A DNA stretch of 64,000 nt from Kluyveromyces lactis (GCF_000002515.2 NC_006039.1:1550001-1614000); one strand, 5' to 3'; positions 42,812-51,828 are shown, numbered from the stretch's first letter. Notes: generated from the letters alone by a model not told the origin. Numbers and translations are program-made.

Positions 42812-42948
42812 AACAAACTTGGTAACTTATAGTTCACTTTAAAAGCATAGAGCTATCAGAAAGACGAAAAATCTTAACCTGAAGCATGATAGCGTTGTTT
42901 AGCGACAGTTAGGCTACATATGAACAAAAGCAAGATTGAGTTGATCTC

Positions 42949-43823
42949 ATGAGTAAAATCGATGCGCTATATTTGAGCAATAAAGAAGGTACAGTTATTT
43001 CAGAATGGAATTGTGAGATATTCCTTCACCACTCAAAGCAAATACACGAAGATATGATTGTTATTCCATCAATAAAGCCTGCCAGTAGGGTATGTAACCA
43101 AAATAAACAGACGTGCTGACCAGTAGGTCAGGAAGCATTGAAAATTATGTGCTCCATTGTGTACTAACAAATGATCTTGAGCAATTACCTTGTATACAGT
43201 TCGTCATAACAATCAAAGGACTGAATGGCTTACAATTTGATAAGATTTTTCAGAGTTTCTGTCGAAGCGGTCCCTTTTGGGAAAAGCTGCAGTATGACTC
43301 CAAGTTTGACTTGGTTTCAGACAGTTTTCTGTGCGAGTTATGTTGTAAGCAATTTGGTAACATGAAGCGTGAGCTATTGTTTGATAAGCCGATGTCTTCG
43401 AAAGTCCATGACCCTGCTGCCATAGAAGTTGAAAGCTTTGACAAAGTGGTAATAGTTGCTAACTTCCAGCAAAACCCAACGAAAAGTATAGATATTCTGG
43501 ATATTATAAATCAATGCAATGAGTATGTGAACTCTTTGTTTATTTCTCAGCTAGAGTTCAAGTTACCTTTGGTTTTTTCACCTGGAACAAGAAGCAGATT
43601 AAAAATGCATGAGGGTTCAATAGGTTTGGTTTCCAAGTGTCTTGACAACTCACAAACTGTTACACCGTCTATTGTCAAGATCATATCCAATGACAAAACA
43701 TCAACAACTGTGTTTCAGATTTTGAACGAAACTTCAAAAACGCGTGCAACTCTTGAAAAATACAAAAGCACAAATAATTGGAATAAGTTACCACAGATGT
43801 TCGAAGGGACAGATAAGGATTAA
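42949..43823 (+). CDS. REC102: Meiotic recombination protein Rec102 (two exons)
   Basis: Partner of Rec104 in the Spo11 core complex that makes meiotic double-strand breaks. Exon 1 is 42949-43089 (47 codons, MSKIDALYLSNKEGTVISEW...). The intron is 43090-43199 (110 bp; GTATGT, TACTAAC at 43162-43168, ACAG end), phase 0. Exon 2 is 43200-43823. The product has 254 residues against 264 in S. cerevisiae. The match is weak early and clear late: NEYVNSLFISQLEFKLPLVF corresponds to NEYFSSLIVSQLEFEYPMVF, and DKTSTTVFQIL to DKSSTTAYQIL. No ATG opens exon 2 alone. URS1 and TATA elements precede it. The stop codon overlaps that of the converging membrane-protein gene by four bases. In S. cerevisiae REC102 (YLR329W) is next to NMA1, which lies 10 kb away here. 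Confidence 0.88.
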
Positions 43824-44413
43824 ACATTTTTAAATTTGTATTGCAAGGCTCTTAGATTACCTAATTCGAAATCAAGACTTGTCATGAGCCTCTTCACGAT
43901 AAAGGCCACTATGAATAACAAATGTGGAATATGACATAATAATAACAAGGCAGTGGAACCACCTTGATTAAGGATGATCCATGAAAGGAATATTAACATG
44001 ACAAAGTTCAAAATGTTTAATCTTTGGCTGCTTAAATAAAAATTCATCCTTCTAACTTTGAAATAGTTGTGAATGAATTCATATCGAAGAGTAATCACGG
44101 AGCAGCTTATTGATTGTGCGGAAAACAATAATATTTTTCTGTAAGGTCCCAATGTTTCGTTTTTTCTCTTAATTCTTGTTGCCAGAAGTATAAACATCCC
44201 GCAAACGACTAAGTATAGGAACGTCAATATTTTCAAGTATTTGTCGTTTTTCAAATTGTTCCTTAATTCCAATTTCCTAATCAAATCTTGTTGTTCTGCT
44301 GTATCCATCGGGAAGAAAGACATGCCATCCGGCACGTCTGAGTTTGATTCCTCATCACTATCATTTAACATGTGATTAAGAACTTCATTATCCAACCTTC
44401 TGAGTCTAGACAT
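43820..44413 (-). CDS. YGR016W-like small membrane protein of unknown function
   Basis: 197 residues: an acidic, Ser-rich cytosolic N-terminus (MLNDSDEESNSDVPDG), a helical charged stretch, then three to four hydrophobic segments (around YLKILTFLYLVVCGMFILLA, ILNFVMLIFLSWIIL and ALLLLCHIPHLLFIVAFIV) and a short tail ending LGNLRALQYKFKNV. Named by position: it lies next to EAT1 and MSB2 with the relative orientation of YGR016W, YGR015C and YGR014W, and the length fits the ~190-residue YGR016W product. The biochemical function is unknown to me. Its 3' end overlaps REC102 tail to tail by four bases (43820-43823). Confidence 0.75.
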   Translation of the reverse strand: MSRLRRLDNEVLNHMLNDSDEESNSDVPDGMSFFPMDTAEQQDLIRKLELRNNLKNDKYLKILTFLYLVVCGMFILLATRIKRKNETLGPYRKILLFSAQSISCSVITLRYEFIHNYFKVRRMNFYLSSQRLNILNFVMLIFLSWIILNQGGSTALLLLCHIPHLLFIVAFIVKRLMTSLDFELGNLRALQYKFKNV

Positions 44414-44914
44414 GATATCTCCAGCTCAATGTCTTTCTCCCCCCAGAAATAGTCCGTTGTTTAATTCGAATGATACTAACCTAAAATTCGCTCTTCTTCT
44501 CACCAATAAGGGATTGATTGATTTTGGGTTCGATTGTTTAATTTTTTTTTTTTTTTTATTTTGGAATCCTTCTCTCTGGTTAGGCGTTTGATCCACCATT
44601 GTTGTCTGTGAAATTACGAAGAGAGGTCCGTTGAAAGGTTGCTTGCTGTATTCGGTCCGCTTGCCGCATAAGGGATTTTTAGTTTTTTTTTTTCCTATCA
44701 GATCTTGTGCGTTACATAGTAACGGCCGGCTTAGGTGCCGTAAATTTGAAGATTTGAAGACTTTGATCCTCAAATAGAATTGGGGCACTTTTTATAAACT
44801 GATGCTCAAGCTCCTATTTAGGTCAGCTTTTGAATACACTTCTCACCCAAGAGTGCCATAGGAAGACTAGACTGTGGACATTGAATGCAAAAATCGATCA
44901 AGAAATAGTGAAAT
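44414..44914. other. Divergent promoter between the YGR016W-like gene and EAT1
   Basis: 501 bp with two long T-runs (about 44540-44558 and 44683-44693) and a CGGCCGGC block near 44724. A chance TACTAAC occurs at 44472 but has no donor in range. The minus-strand ORF at 44426-44788 is low-complexity, sits in the promoter and is not called. Confidence 0.7.
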
Positions 44915-45838
44915 ATGATGTCAAGAAGGTTGCATTCTCTGGCTAAGAAGGACATAGTGGACTTAGCGTACAGCCATATCGGAGGCAAGTTCGCTGGCAA
45001 TCACCTCCATCCAGCCATCATTACCTTACATGGGGTGTTCGGGGCAAAAGCGCACTTCAAACCACTAGCCAAAAGGCTGGCCTCTGATTTGAAGACCGAT
45101 ATCTATTCTGTGGACTTAAGAAATCATGGTGATTCTCCTATAGCAAAGCCTTATGATTATATAACACTCAGCAAAGACATTGTGCACTTCATTAAGACCC
45201 AAGTGGGAGCTGAGAGACCTGTGCAGATGATAGGATTTTCATTGGGTGGTAAAGTGTCGTTGATTTCAACCCTATCAGATGAATGTAACATTAGAGGGTG
45301 TGTTTCTATAGATATTCCACCATATGAAACTCCTGTCCTCGATCCGATTCTGCTTGAAAACTATGACACAATCTTAAAGATAATAAACGGCGAAGATGGT
45401 TATGTCATAAAGAAAGGTGAAACAAATTGGAAGCATAAAGTCCTGAATATTTTCAAGGCTAACAAGTGCAATTGGAACGAAGGGCTGGCCCGCTACTTTG
45501 CAGCTGGGTTTGTCATGAACCCCGTTAACCATTCTGTAAAAGACGAATTCCTTGAGTTCAAACAGCCTCTGAAGTTGATGCCAGATTTACTGGATGAATT
45601 GAAAGCATGGCCAGACAAAGAAGCATTTGGCGCCAATGGTTTCAATTATCAAACTCAAAAACCGGTTCTGTTTTGTAAAGCTCTTAAATCGCCATTCATC
45701 TCCTCTGATTATTCCTTATTGTCTAAACAATATCCTAACTGCACCGTTGAAGAGTTTAACACATCCCATAACATTGCACATGAAGCTGCAGACCGCTTCT
45801 ACGAATCCATTACTTCTTTCTTTAAAAGGTGTGAGTGA
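44915..45838 (+). CDS. EAT1: Ethanol acetyltransferase Eat1 (mitochondrial alpha/beta hydrolase)
   Basis: Eat1 enzymes make ethyl acetate from ethanol and acetyl-CoA in mitochondria and also hydrolyse thioesters and esters; they underlie bulk ethyl acetate formation in Kluyveromyces. The 307 residues start with a basic amphipathic presequence (MMSRRLHSLAKK). The oxyanion region ITLHGVFGAKAHF is followed by nucleophile Ser109 in GFSLGG, Asp133 in SIDIPPYE and His285 in TSHNIAHEA. The Ser-to-Asp spacing of 24 equals that recalled for Wickerhamomyces Eat1 (S121, D145, H296). Its position between MSB2 and the YGR016W-like gene, with opposite strand to MSB2, matches YGR015C (EAT1) and not the related IMO32 (YGR031W), which remains the alternative. 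Confidence 0.87.
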   Translation: MMSRRLHSLAKKDIVDLAYSHIGGKFAGNHLHPAIITLHGVFGAKAHFKPLAKRLASDLKTDIYSVDLRNHGDSPIAKPYDYITLSKDIVHFIKTQVGAERPVQMIGFSLGGKVSLISTLSDECNIRGCVSIDIPPYETPVLDPILLENYDTILKIINGEDGYVIKKGETNWKHKVLNIFKANKCNWNEGLARYFAAGFVMNPVNHSVKDEFLEFKQPLKLMPDLLDELKAWPDKEAFGANGFNYQTQKPVLFCKALKSPFISSDYSLLSKQYPNCTVEEFNTSHNIAHEAADRFYESITSFFKRCE

Positions 45839-46319
45839 ACTTGAAGGCCTCAATTGCGCAACTGCAATTGTCGTCGTAACATACCTCAACATTCTAAAAG
45901 GTCTAACATTTATAAAACAAAAGTTGATTTTGATAAGTAATTTAGTTTATATTTTACATACGCATGTTCAAGATAAAAGAGTGATATAGTAAAAAGAAGA
46001 ATAGGGTCTATTTGGAGATCAAGTTTTGATCAATGAACACTGTTCGAAACAGTAACGAAGATTGTTTGACAATCAAGCACCGAAAGAGGAAAAAGAATTG
46101 AAATACGTATTGATGTTTCGAACTTTCACAATACTAATCTTTAGTGAATAATACATTGGTCCAATTAGTCATTTGACTTTATTGGACGTAATCGGTAAAA
46201 AATAGAGCAAAGCGGTGTTGCAAATGGTCGAGCACCATTTTAGCAACCCTCTCGTGGGTATCATTTAGTGGAGAAAAAAGCAAGAACAGAATACAAGATC
46301 GGTGAATCAAATTTTACCA
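45839..46319. other. EAT1-MSB2 convergent intergenic region
   Basis: 481 bp of 3'-end sequence for converging genes. No gene or clear element was seen. Confidence 0.7.
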
Positions 46320-49046
46320 TTACAAGTCATTCCAACCTAATGAGTTTTCTGTGGCAATTGGTTTCGAAATTTTCAAACTAGATGTCTTTGTTGAAAGTTG
46401 AGGTTGTTTTTCCCCATTATTTGCGACAGAAGCAGCATCTTCAGGGTAATCGCTGTAAGTGTTATAATCAATCCAGTTATTAATCTTAGCACTTGGGCTG
46501 ATTGACACCTGGTCGTCGTTCATAACGTTACCTTTTTCAACAACTGGATTAAAATCGAACGAAGATTCGTAATCATAACTGTCGTAAGAATGTTGGTCAT
46601 CTAGATTTGGATTAGCTTGAAGTTGCTTCTTCTTGTTTCTAATTCTCACTGCAAGTAAGCAGATGCAAACCAAGGCTATCAAGAAACCACCGACAATGGA
46701 ACCAACCAGAATTCCGATGGTCTTCCCGTTCGTACCTGTAGAAGATTTGCTTGAACTACTAGAGGAATAGTTGCTTGATCCTGGGTTGTAGTTTTGATCG
46801 TCTAAGGAACCCAAGTTAATTGCACTGCCGCTGCTCGACTTCTCTTTAGTCGAGTCAGATCCGCCAGAGCCAGAGTCAGAGTCAGAGTTAGAGCTAGAAT
46901 CAGAGTCAGAGTCAGATCCAGAGTCAGAATCTGACGAAATTAAGGAACCAGAATCTGAACTGACAAGACCAGTTAGTGGAATAGAGGCATCAATGTACGA
47001 TGAAAGCTGTTTTAATGCTGTTACATCGTTATTGTAAATGACACTGGAAGAGTTCAAAATCTGCGCTTGAAGAGTCGAGACAGAATCTTCTGGGAAATAT
47101 ACTTTTGCAACAGTGACAAGGTAATCTAAACTTGTAACCTTTAATGGAACTAACTCCAAAACTGAAGTATTATCGAATTTTTGGGCCCCATTGAAGGGAT
47201 AGTTCAAAACCTTTGGCAAAAATTCAAAAATTTGAGCGTTAGAAACGGGATTGTTGACAGTAAATGGATAATTCAACTCCTTCTTGAATCCAACGGTAAT
47301 TAGCGTATATCCTGCAGGTTGCACAATTTCAGTGGCAGCTGTAATAGCTTGAGGCAATGTTTCAGTAGCGATCTTTGAAGATGTGGTAGATGTAGATTGA
47401 GTACCAGATGTTTCGAATTCTGCTACCATGGTAGTAGGCAACCAAACTTGTTGTGTTGTGGACACTGGCTGCTCTGTAGTAGTGGAAGGTAGTGAAACAA
47501 CTGGTTCAACGGTAGAAACTACGGAAGTGCTTCCAACCTGGCTTGTACTTGATGATGGTTCTTCAATTGGTTTGGTAACAATGCTTGGAAGTGATGTAGT
47601 AGCACTTGTTGGAGCCAATGTCTCAGTATCTGTTGATGGAGCAGATGTACTAACCACTGTTTCTGATGAGACAACATCTTGAGATGGAGGTAACACTGAT
47701 GAAGAGATTTGAATGTCATCAGTAGCCCATGGTTCAGAAGTCGATAAAGTTTCAATTGGCAATGATGATGTTTCCTCCGTGAGGATAGTACTGGTTGAAG
47801 GCTCTGGAATAGATTCTGAGGTACTGCTTTCTGGTAGAGGTTCCAAACTAGTAGTGCTTAATGGAATTTCAGTGGTAGTTGGTTCCACGATGTCGGCACT
47901 TGTAGTAGAAGGAGTTGGTTCTTCCGTAGTGGTAGGAATTTCGGTCGATTCTGTAGTGGAGAGAGAAATTCTTGTTGATTCATCAGTGGTGGTAATAGGA
48001 ACTTCTGTTGATTCTGTAGTGGAGAAATCATTATCAGTGGACTCAGTAGTGGATATAGGAACTTCTGTTGATTTTGAGGTAGGGAAGTAAATTCCAGTTG
48101 ATTCATCAGTAGTCGAAGAAACATCTGTGGACCGCGAAGTGGGGAATTGAATACCAGTGGATTCATCGGTAGTTGATGATGGGATAGATTCGTCAGATGC
48201 TGTAGAAGAAGTAACAGGAGGGAAAGTGAAAGTTGTAACGAAATATCCACCATCACTTGAGGACGTTTCATCAGAAGTGGAATATTCAGTTGAAGAAGTA
48301 ACAGGAGGGAAAGTGAAAGTTGTAACGAAATATCCACCATCACTTGAGGACGTTTCATCAGAAGTAATTTGTTCAGTTGAAGAAGGCTCAATTGATGATG
48401 TTACAACAGAAAAAGTGGATGGTTCAGTAGAAGAGGATTCCACGGACGAGAGGACTGATGAAGAAGAAACCTGAGAAGCAGAATCGGTGATGTAGGAAGC
48501 TGTATCACTACTGCTTTCAGCAGAACCTGTTTCAGTAACAGTTGTCGTAACAAAAGAATCTTCAGCTGAAGAAGTCCCAAAAGAGGTAGTCTCAGAAGAA
48601 AGAGCGGAGGAACCGGATAGAGTAGTTACACTAGCAGAATCGCTTGCAGTGCTCGAGGAGGAAGCCGAGTATTCAGAAGATGGGATACCATTTCCACTGG
48701 TAGAACGTGAGATCGCAGAAGAGGTGATCGATGAAGGAGTCAACACAGAAGTGGTACCTGAAGTACTACTCGAATCATCATCGCCATTACCATTTCTCGT
48801 ACGACTCTTAGAGTGCGTGCTTGAAGAAAGCGAGAACGTGGATGGTTCTGCCACTGTCAATGAATCGTAATTCAAAGTAGTTTTCCAACTGCTCTCAGTG
48901 CTGGAACTGGTCTCGGTACTCTGAATGGATCTAGTAGAGTTATCAGAACGAGAAGTCTGGAAAAAATCCAGGAATCCTTGGGCAGATACTAAAAAGTTGC
49001 CCAAGAATATAACGGTTAACAAAAACCTTAAATTGGAAAATTGCAT
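46320..49046 (-). CDS. MSB2: Signalling mucin Msb2
   Basis: Plasma-membrane mucin sensor that feeds the Cdc42-dependent filamentous-growth and HOG MAPK pathways. 908 residues (1306 in S. cerevisiae). Signal peptide about 1-24 (LRFLLTVIFLGNFLVSAQG). Residues 30-600 are Ser/Thr-rich with imperfect repeats (TTESTE, SSTTDEST) expected to be heavily O-glycosylated, including a 29-residue perfect-looking tandem duplication. A folded Hkr1-Msb2-type homology region lies at about 600-720 (ITVGFKKELNYPF...FLPKVLNYPF). A Ser-Asp repeat follows, then one membrane helix (about 776-800, ILVGSIVGGFLIALVCICLLAV) and a 108-residue cytosolic tail. Small size reflects fewer repeats. Identification combines architecture with the neighbouring SNU71, as in YGR014W-YGR013W. 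HKR1 is the alternative but does not fit the position. Confidence 0.88.
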   Translation of the reverse strand: MQFSNLRFLLTVIFLGNFLVSAQGFLDFFQTSRSDNSTRSIQSTETSSSTESSWKTTLNYDSLTVAEPSTFSLSSSTHSKSRTRNGNGDDDSSSTSGTTSVLTPSSITSSAISRSTSGNGIPSSEYSASSSSTASDSASVTTLSGSSALSSETTSFGTSSAEDSFVTTTVTETGSAESSSDTASYITDSASQVSSSSVLSSVESSSTEPSTFSVVTSSIEPSSTEQITSDETSSSDGGYFVTTFTFPPVTSSTEYSTSDETSSSDGGYFVTTFTFPPVTSSTASDESIPSSTTDESTGIQFPTSRSTDVSSTTDESTGIYFPTSKSTEVPISTTESTDNDFSTTESTEVPITTTDESTRISLSTTESTEIPTTTEEPTPSTTSADIVEPTTTEIPLSTTSLEPLPESSTSESIPEPSTSTILTEETSSLPIETLSTSEPWATDDIQISSSVLPPSQDVVSSETVVSTSAPSTDTETLAPTSATTSLPSIVTKPIEEPSSSTSQVGSTSVVSTVEPVVSLPSTTTEQPVSTTQQVWLPTTMVAEFETSGTQSTSTTSSKIATETLPQAITAATEIVQPAGYTLITVGFKKELNYPFTVNNPVSNAQIFEFLPKVLNYPFNGAQKFDNTSVLELVPLKVTSLDYLVTVAKVYFPEDSVSTLQAQILNSSSVIYNNDVTALKQLSSYIDASIPLTGLVSSDSGSLISSDSDSGSDSDSDSSSNSDSDSGSGGSDSTKEKSSSGSAINLGSLDDQNYNPGSSNYSSSSSSKSSTGTNGKTIGILVGSIVGGFLIALVCICLLAVRIRNKKKQLQANPNLDDQHSYDSYDYESSFDFNPVVEKGNVMNDDQVSISPSAKINNWIDYNTYSDYPEDAASVANNGEKQPQLSTKTSSLKISKPIATENSLGWNDL
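48202..48375 (-). repeat. 87-bp tandem duplication inside MSB2
   Basis: Two adjacent 87-bp units (48202-48288 and 48289-48375) encode the 29-residue unit containing TSSSDGGYFVTTFTFPP twice. About 74 bases of each unit look identical, so the copy is recent. The reading frame is kept. Confidence 0.92.
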
Positions 49047-49967
49047 CGTGTTAAGCGAATGAAATCAAATGAAAAAAGAATGTAAAATAGTTGGAAAAGT
49101 AATCAAAGTTTTGCCGAAGGCCTTAGTTCAAACCTGAGATTCTCAAAGTTTTCTAATGACAAACCGGCAATCCGTAATAATAAGTAATAATTTTATATCA
49201 CCAAACAATGGGACGGGGAAAAAAAAAACAGAGATCGATAGTACACTTCAACCTGCCTGAAGCTCTTGTCACGTTCAAAGTATAAGCTCACTAAACAAAC
49301 GATGGCAGTTTCCTAAAGACTGAGGATTGGAAGGTAATTTGGATCAGTAGGTCAGTTCTGATAATCTTTCTTTATTAAAAACCTCTAATAGATCCTTCTT
49401 ATCAAATGTATAAAAAACTTATAAGTAATTTGAGATGAATCAATAAATGAATGAATGGAGGAACACAAAGAAAAGAAAGATGTATACACCAAAATATTAC
49501 CACTGGTAACGTTCTTTGTTGAAAAGTTTGACCCTGACGATAAATCTCGAATCTAAAAACTTATTATCTTTTGCCTAAAGCAACCCGAACGAAAACAGAA
49601 ACTAAATTCCACCATTATCAGGTGTGTACATAAGTTACAAGTAATAGAATCTCTATGTTTGTTCCTTTGTTTATCTCATCCTGCCAATTCTTCCTGTAAC
49701 CGTTCTGGATCTGGTAAAAAATTGGTGAAGTTGAGAATGTATCGCTATATACGATATACAAAACGCGAATCAATATGAAACACGATTACCCGGACCTCTA
49801 GTAACCTCATGTTACCGCCCGATCTGGCTGGAACACTCGAATCGGGCGAAAAAATTTCGTGACAGTCACGTGAGACGTAACCGGGTAATAGAATCTCATT
49901 ATTAGACATGTGACACACATACCTACATATACATATATATGTATATTCACATGTATGGTATATTCCA
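49047..49967. other. SNU71-MSB2 intergenic region (MSB2 promoter)
   Basis: 921 bp. A cluster of general-factor sites lies near the SNU71 end: TTACCCG (49786-49792), TCACGTGA (49866-49873) and CGGGTAA (49882-49888). There is an inverted repeat CGCCCGAT/ATCGGGCG (49816-49823, 49841-49848) and a TGAAACA Ste12-type sequence at about 49776. No gene was found. Confidence 0.7.
49786..49888. promoter_or_regulatory. Reb1-Cbf1-Reb1 type site cluster
   Basis: TTACCCG, TCACGTGA and CGGGTAA lie within 103 bp, 80-180 bp past the SNU71 stop. Reb1 sites can both set nucleosome-free regions and act as roadblock terminators. Assigned by motif only. Confidence 0.5.
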
Positions 49968-51674
49968 CTACTGTTCCATCGCTTCCCATATACGGCTCAC
50001 TAGGACAGGGCTATCTTCGTCGAACGTCTCTGTAAGCTCAGTCTCGAGTGCCTGTTTCGATTGATGTTCTTCGATGTTTTCAAAGATATATGAGACTAAG
50101 TCGGGCTCGTAAACTCCCAAGTATTCTTTGACGAGTTCTTCCACTACGCCGCTTTCCCTTAGTAGATTCAACTTCTGTTGGAACGCATCGGTTTCAGGAG
50201 TCTCTTCCTCTTCTATCTCATTCTTTGTCTTTCCAATGGATTTCTTTAGTGCTAATTTAATCTTTGGTGCAGCCGTTGTCGCATCTGCGTCCGATACCAA
50301 TTTTGTCTCTGTCTCTGTCTCTGGCTCTAGCTCTAGCTCTAGTTCTGTCTCTGGCTCTGTTTCTGTTGCTTTTTTCTTTGGTACTTCTTCAGATTCCCGT
50401 TTACGGTCCTCTTCATCTGCCTTGGATTCAGATTCCTTGTATGGCCTGTGATGGTCGTGGTAAGGATCCATGGCAAGATGTAATAACTCTTTTAACATAG
50501 GACCTTTGTTCTTTTGTAAATGCGTTTCGTAGTTTTGTAACCTTTGGTATTCTTGTCGTAGCGATGAGTATTGGACCAGTAACGAATCTTGGAAACTATG
50601 AACCATGGATTCATACTGGGCTTCTTGCGCATCTCTTTCCGCTTGAACTCTTTTTTTTTCCGCTTCGTAATCGTCCGCATCTTCATCATCGTAACCCTCA
50701 ACCTCGTCGTCTGAATCTTCAGAGTCACTTTCAGCTTCAGGGGCTGAACCTTTTTCCGAGCCTCCATTAGTAACCTTGATACGGTCAAATATATGCTTCA
50801 AGTTTTGTTTCCTCCGTTTTTCTTCCTCCGCTAGCTCTTTATTCCGTTTCTCTTTCTCTAACGTAATGACACGAGTTCTAAACTCAACAATATCCTTACA
50901 CAATTGGTCTAATGAGGAACTCGGAAGGTCACTCAACGTACTTATATCCACGTTATACTCAACGGCACTATTTCCAGCCAACCCTTTCTCCTGAGATATA
51001 GAGCCTGGTTCAGATCTCAACATTGTAATTAATGCGGAGAACTCATCTTTTGCAGTTTCATCGAGTTCCTTAGCAGGAGAACCTTCCGTCAGATCGCAAA
51101 CGAACCGTCTAGTGTTTTCATCCATGTGAAGTCCGATCCCATCTGACCCGTTGTCAAACAATTTCTCAAGTAACTGTATCGCTTTCCCATATTCTTCCAC
51201 TATACTTTCCTGGAAACTTATATATACCGTCAACGTATTCACACAATCGACGTAACTCCATTGTTTGATAAATTTGGTCTCATTATCTTCAACTTGCAGC
51301 TTTTTCCGTATTAGATTGTCTAGTCTGTCCATAACTTTATCAATACCCTTGGATCCAAGTCCCAGTGGAAAATGTGCTAAACAAACGGTATGCAACTGTT
51401 GTTCTAACGAAATTGGTAAAAAGGACTTCAAATCAACATAGCGTGAAGTTGAAGTCTTGAATTCATCAGAATTGTCCGTTTCATTAGTCTTCGAGGCTAC
51501 TGAATTCCCTTTATCATGGTCTCTATGGCTGTTGGCTTGTTTCAACGACTGTTCAAATTTGGGGATATCACTCTTCAAAATCGGCACATATCCTGGCTTC
51601 GGCACCTGTGATTGCCAGTTCTTCGTGTCTCCACAGCAGTATAATGTGGGCGACACAAACAATACAGTATCCAT
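49968..51674 (-). CDS. SNU71: U1 snRNP component Snu71
   Basis: Yeast-specific U1 snRNP subunit that works with Prp40 and Luc7 in 5' splice-site recognition. Start at the ATG 51674 (MDTVLFVSPTLYCCGDTKNW), which matches the S. cerevisiae N-terminus; upstream the frame reaches only a GTG. 568 residues (620 in S. cerevisiae). The conserved blocks are the N-terminal VPILKSDIPKFEQSLKQA, SRYVDLKSFLPISLEQQLHTV, the central TLSDLPSSSLDQLCKDIVEFRTRV that begins a long charged coiled coil (about 245-440), YYDHHRP-like DPYHDHHRPYKE, and a C-terminal PWI-like region (VEELVKEYLGVYEPDLVSYIFENI...LTETFDEDSPVLVSRIWE). A Glu-rich Glu-Leu/Glu-Thr repeat precedes it. Confidence 0.95.
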   Translation of the reverse strand: MDTVLFVSPTLYCCGDTKNWQSQVPKPGYVPILKSDIPKFEQSLKQANSHRDHDKGNSVASKTNETDNSDEFKTSTSRYVDLKSFLPISLEQQLHTVCLAHFPLGLGSKGIDKVMDRLDNLIRKKLQVEDNETKFIKQWSYVDCVNTLTVYISFQESIVEEYGKAIQLLEKLFDNGSDGIGLHMDENTRRFVCDLTEGSPAKELDETAKDEFSALITMLRSEPGSISQEKGLAGNSAVEYNVDISTLSDLPSSSLDQLCKDIVEFRTRVITLEKEKRNKELAEEEKRRKQNLKHIFDRIKVTNGGSEKGSAPEAESDSEDSDDEVEGYDDEDADDYEAEKKRVQAERDAQEAQYESMVHSFQDSLLVQYSSLRQEYQRLQNYETHLQKNKGPMLKELLHLAMDPYHDHHRPYKESESKADEEDRKRESEEVPKKKATETEPETELELELEPETETETKLVSDADATTAAPKIKLALKKSIGKTKNEIEEEETPETDAFQQKLNLLRESGVVEELVKEYLGVYEPDLVSYIFENIEEHQSKQALETELTETFDEDSPVLVSRIWEAMEQ

Positions 51675-51828
51675 TAGTGAGTTAAACACGTTCGGCCTAG
51701 TAGTATCAGCGTTTATTTGCTAACTCATCGCTGAAACTTTACGTCTACTCTCTCGATATATATATTTCAAGATTTTTCCAATTAATTGATATTTACAAAA
51801 GACCAAAGTTAAACACACTGTACGTTAT

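Noticed and set aside
41630-42948. Solo LTRs or transposon remains near the tRNA genes
   Set aside because: I looked for paired terminal repeats and for short direct repeats flanking them and saw none.
43090-43131. Shorter REC102 intron using TGCTGAC and the nearby AGs at 43123, 43126 or 43131
   Set aside because: None of those acceptors restores the reading frame; the TACTAAC/ACAG pair further on does.
44470-44478. TACTAAC upstream of EAT1
   Set aside because: No donor in range on the plus strand and the EAT1 start is complete without splicing.
44426-44788. 120-codon minus-strand ORF upstream of EAT1
   Set aside because: It lies in a divergent promoter, includes homopolymer-encoded lysines and shows no family signal.
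47713-48870. Several plus-strand ORFs inside MSB2
   Set aside because: Products of Ser/Thr-codon repeats read on the opposite strand; low-complexity Val/Ser/Glu sequences only.
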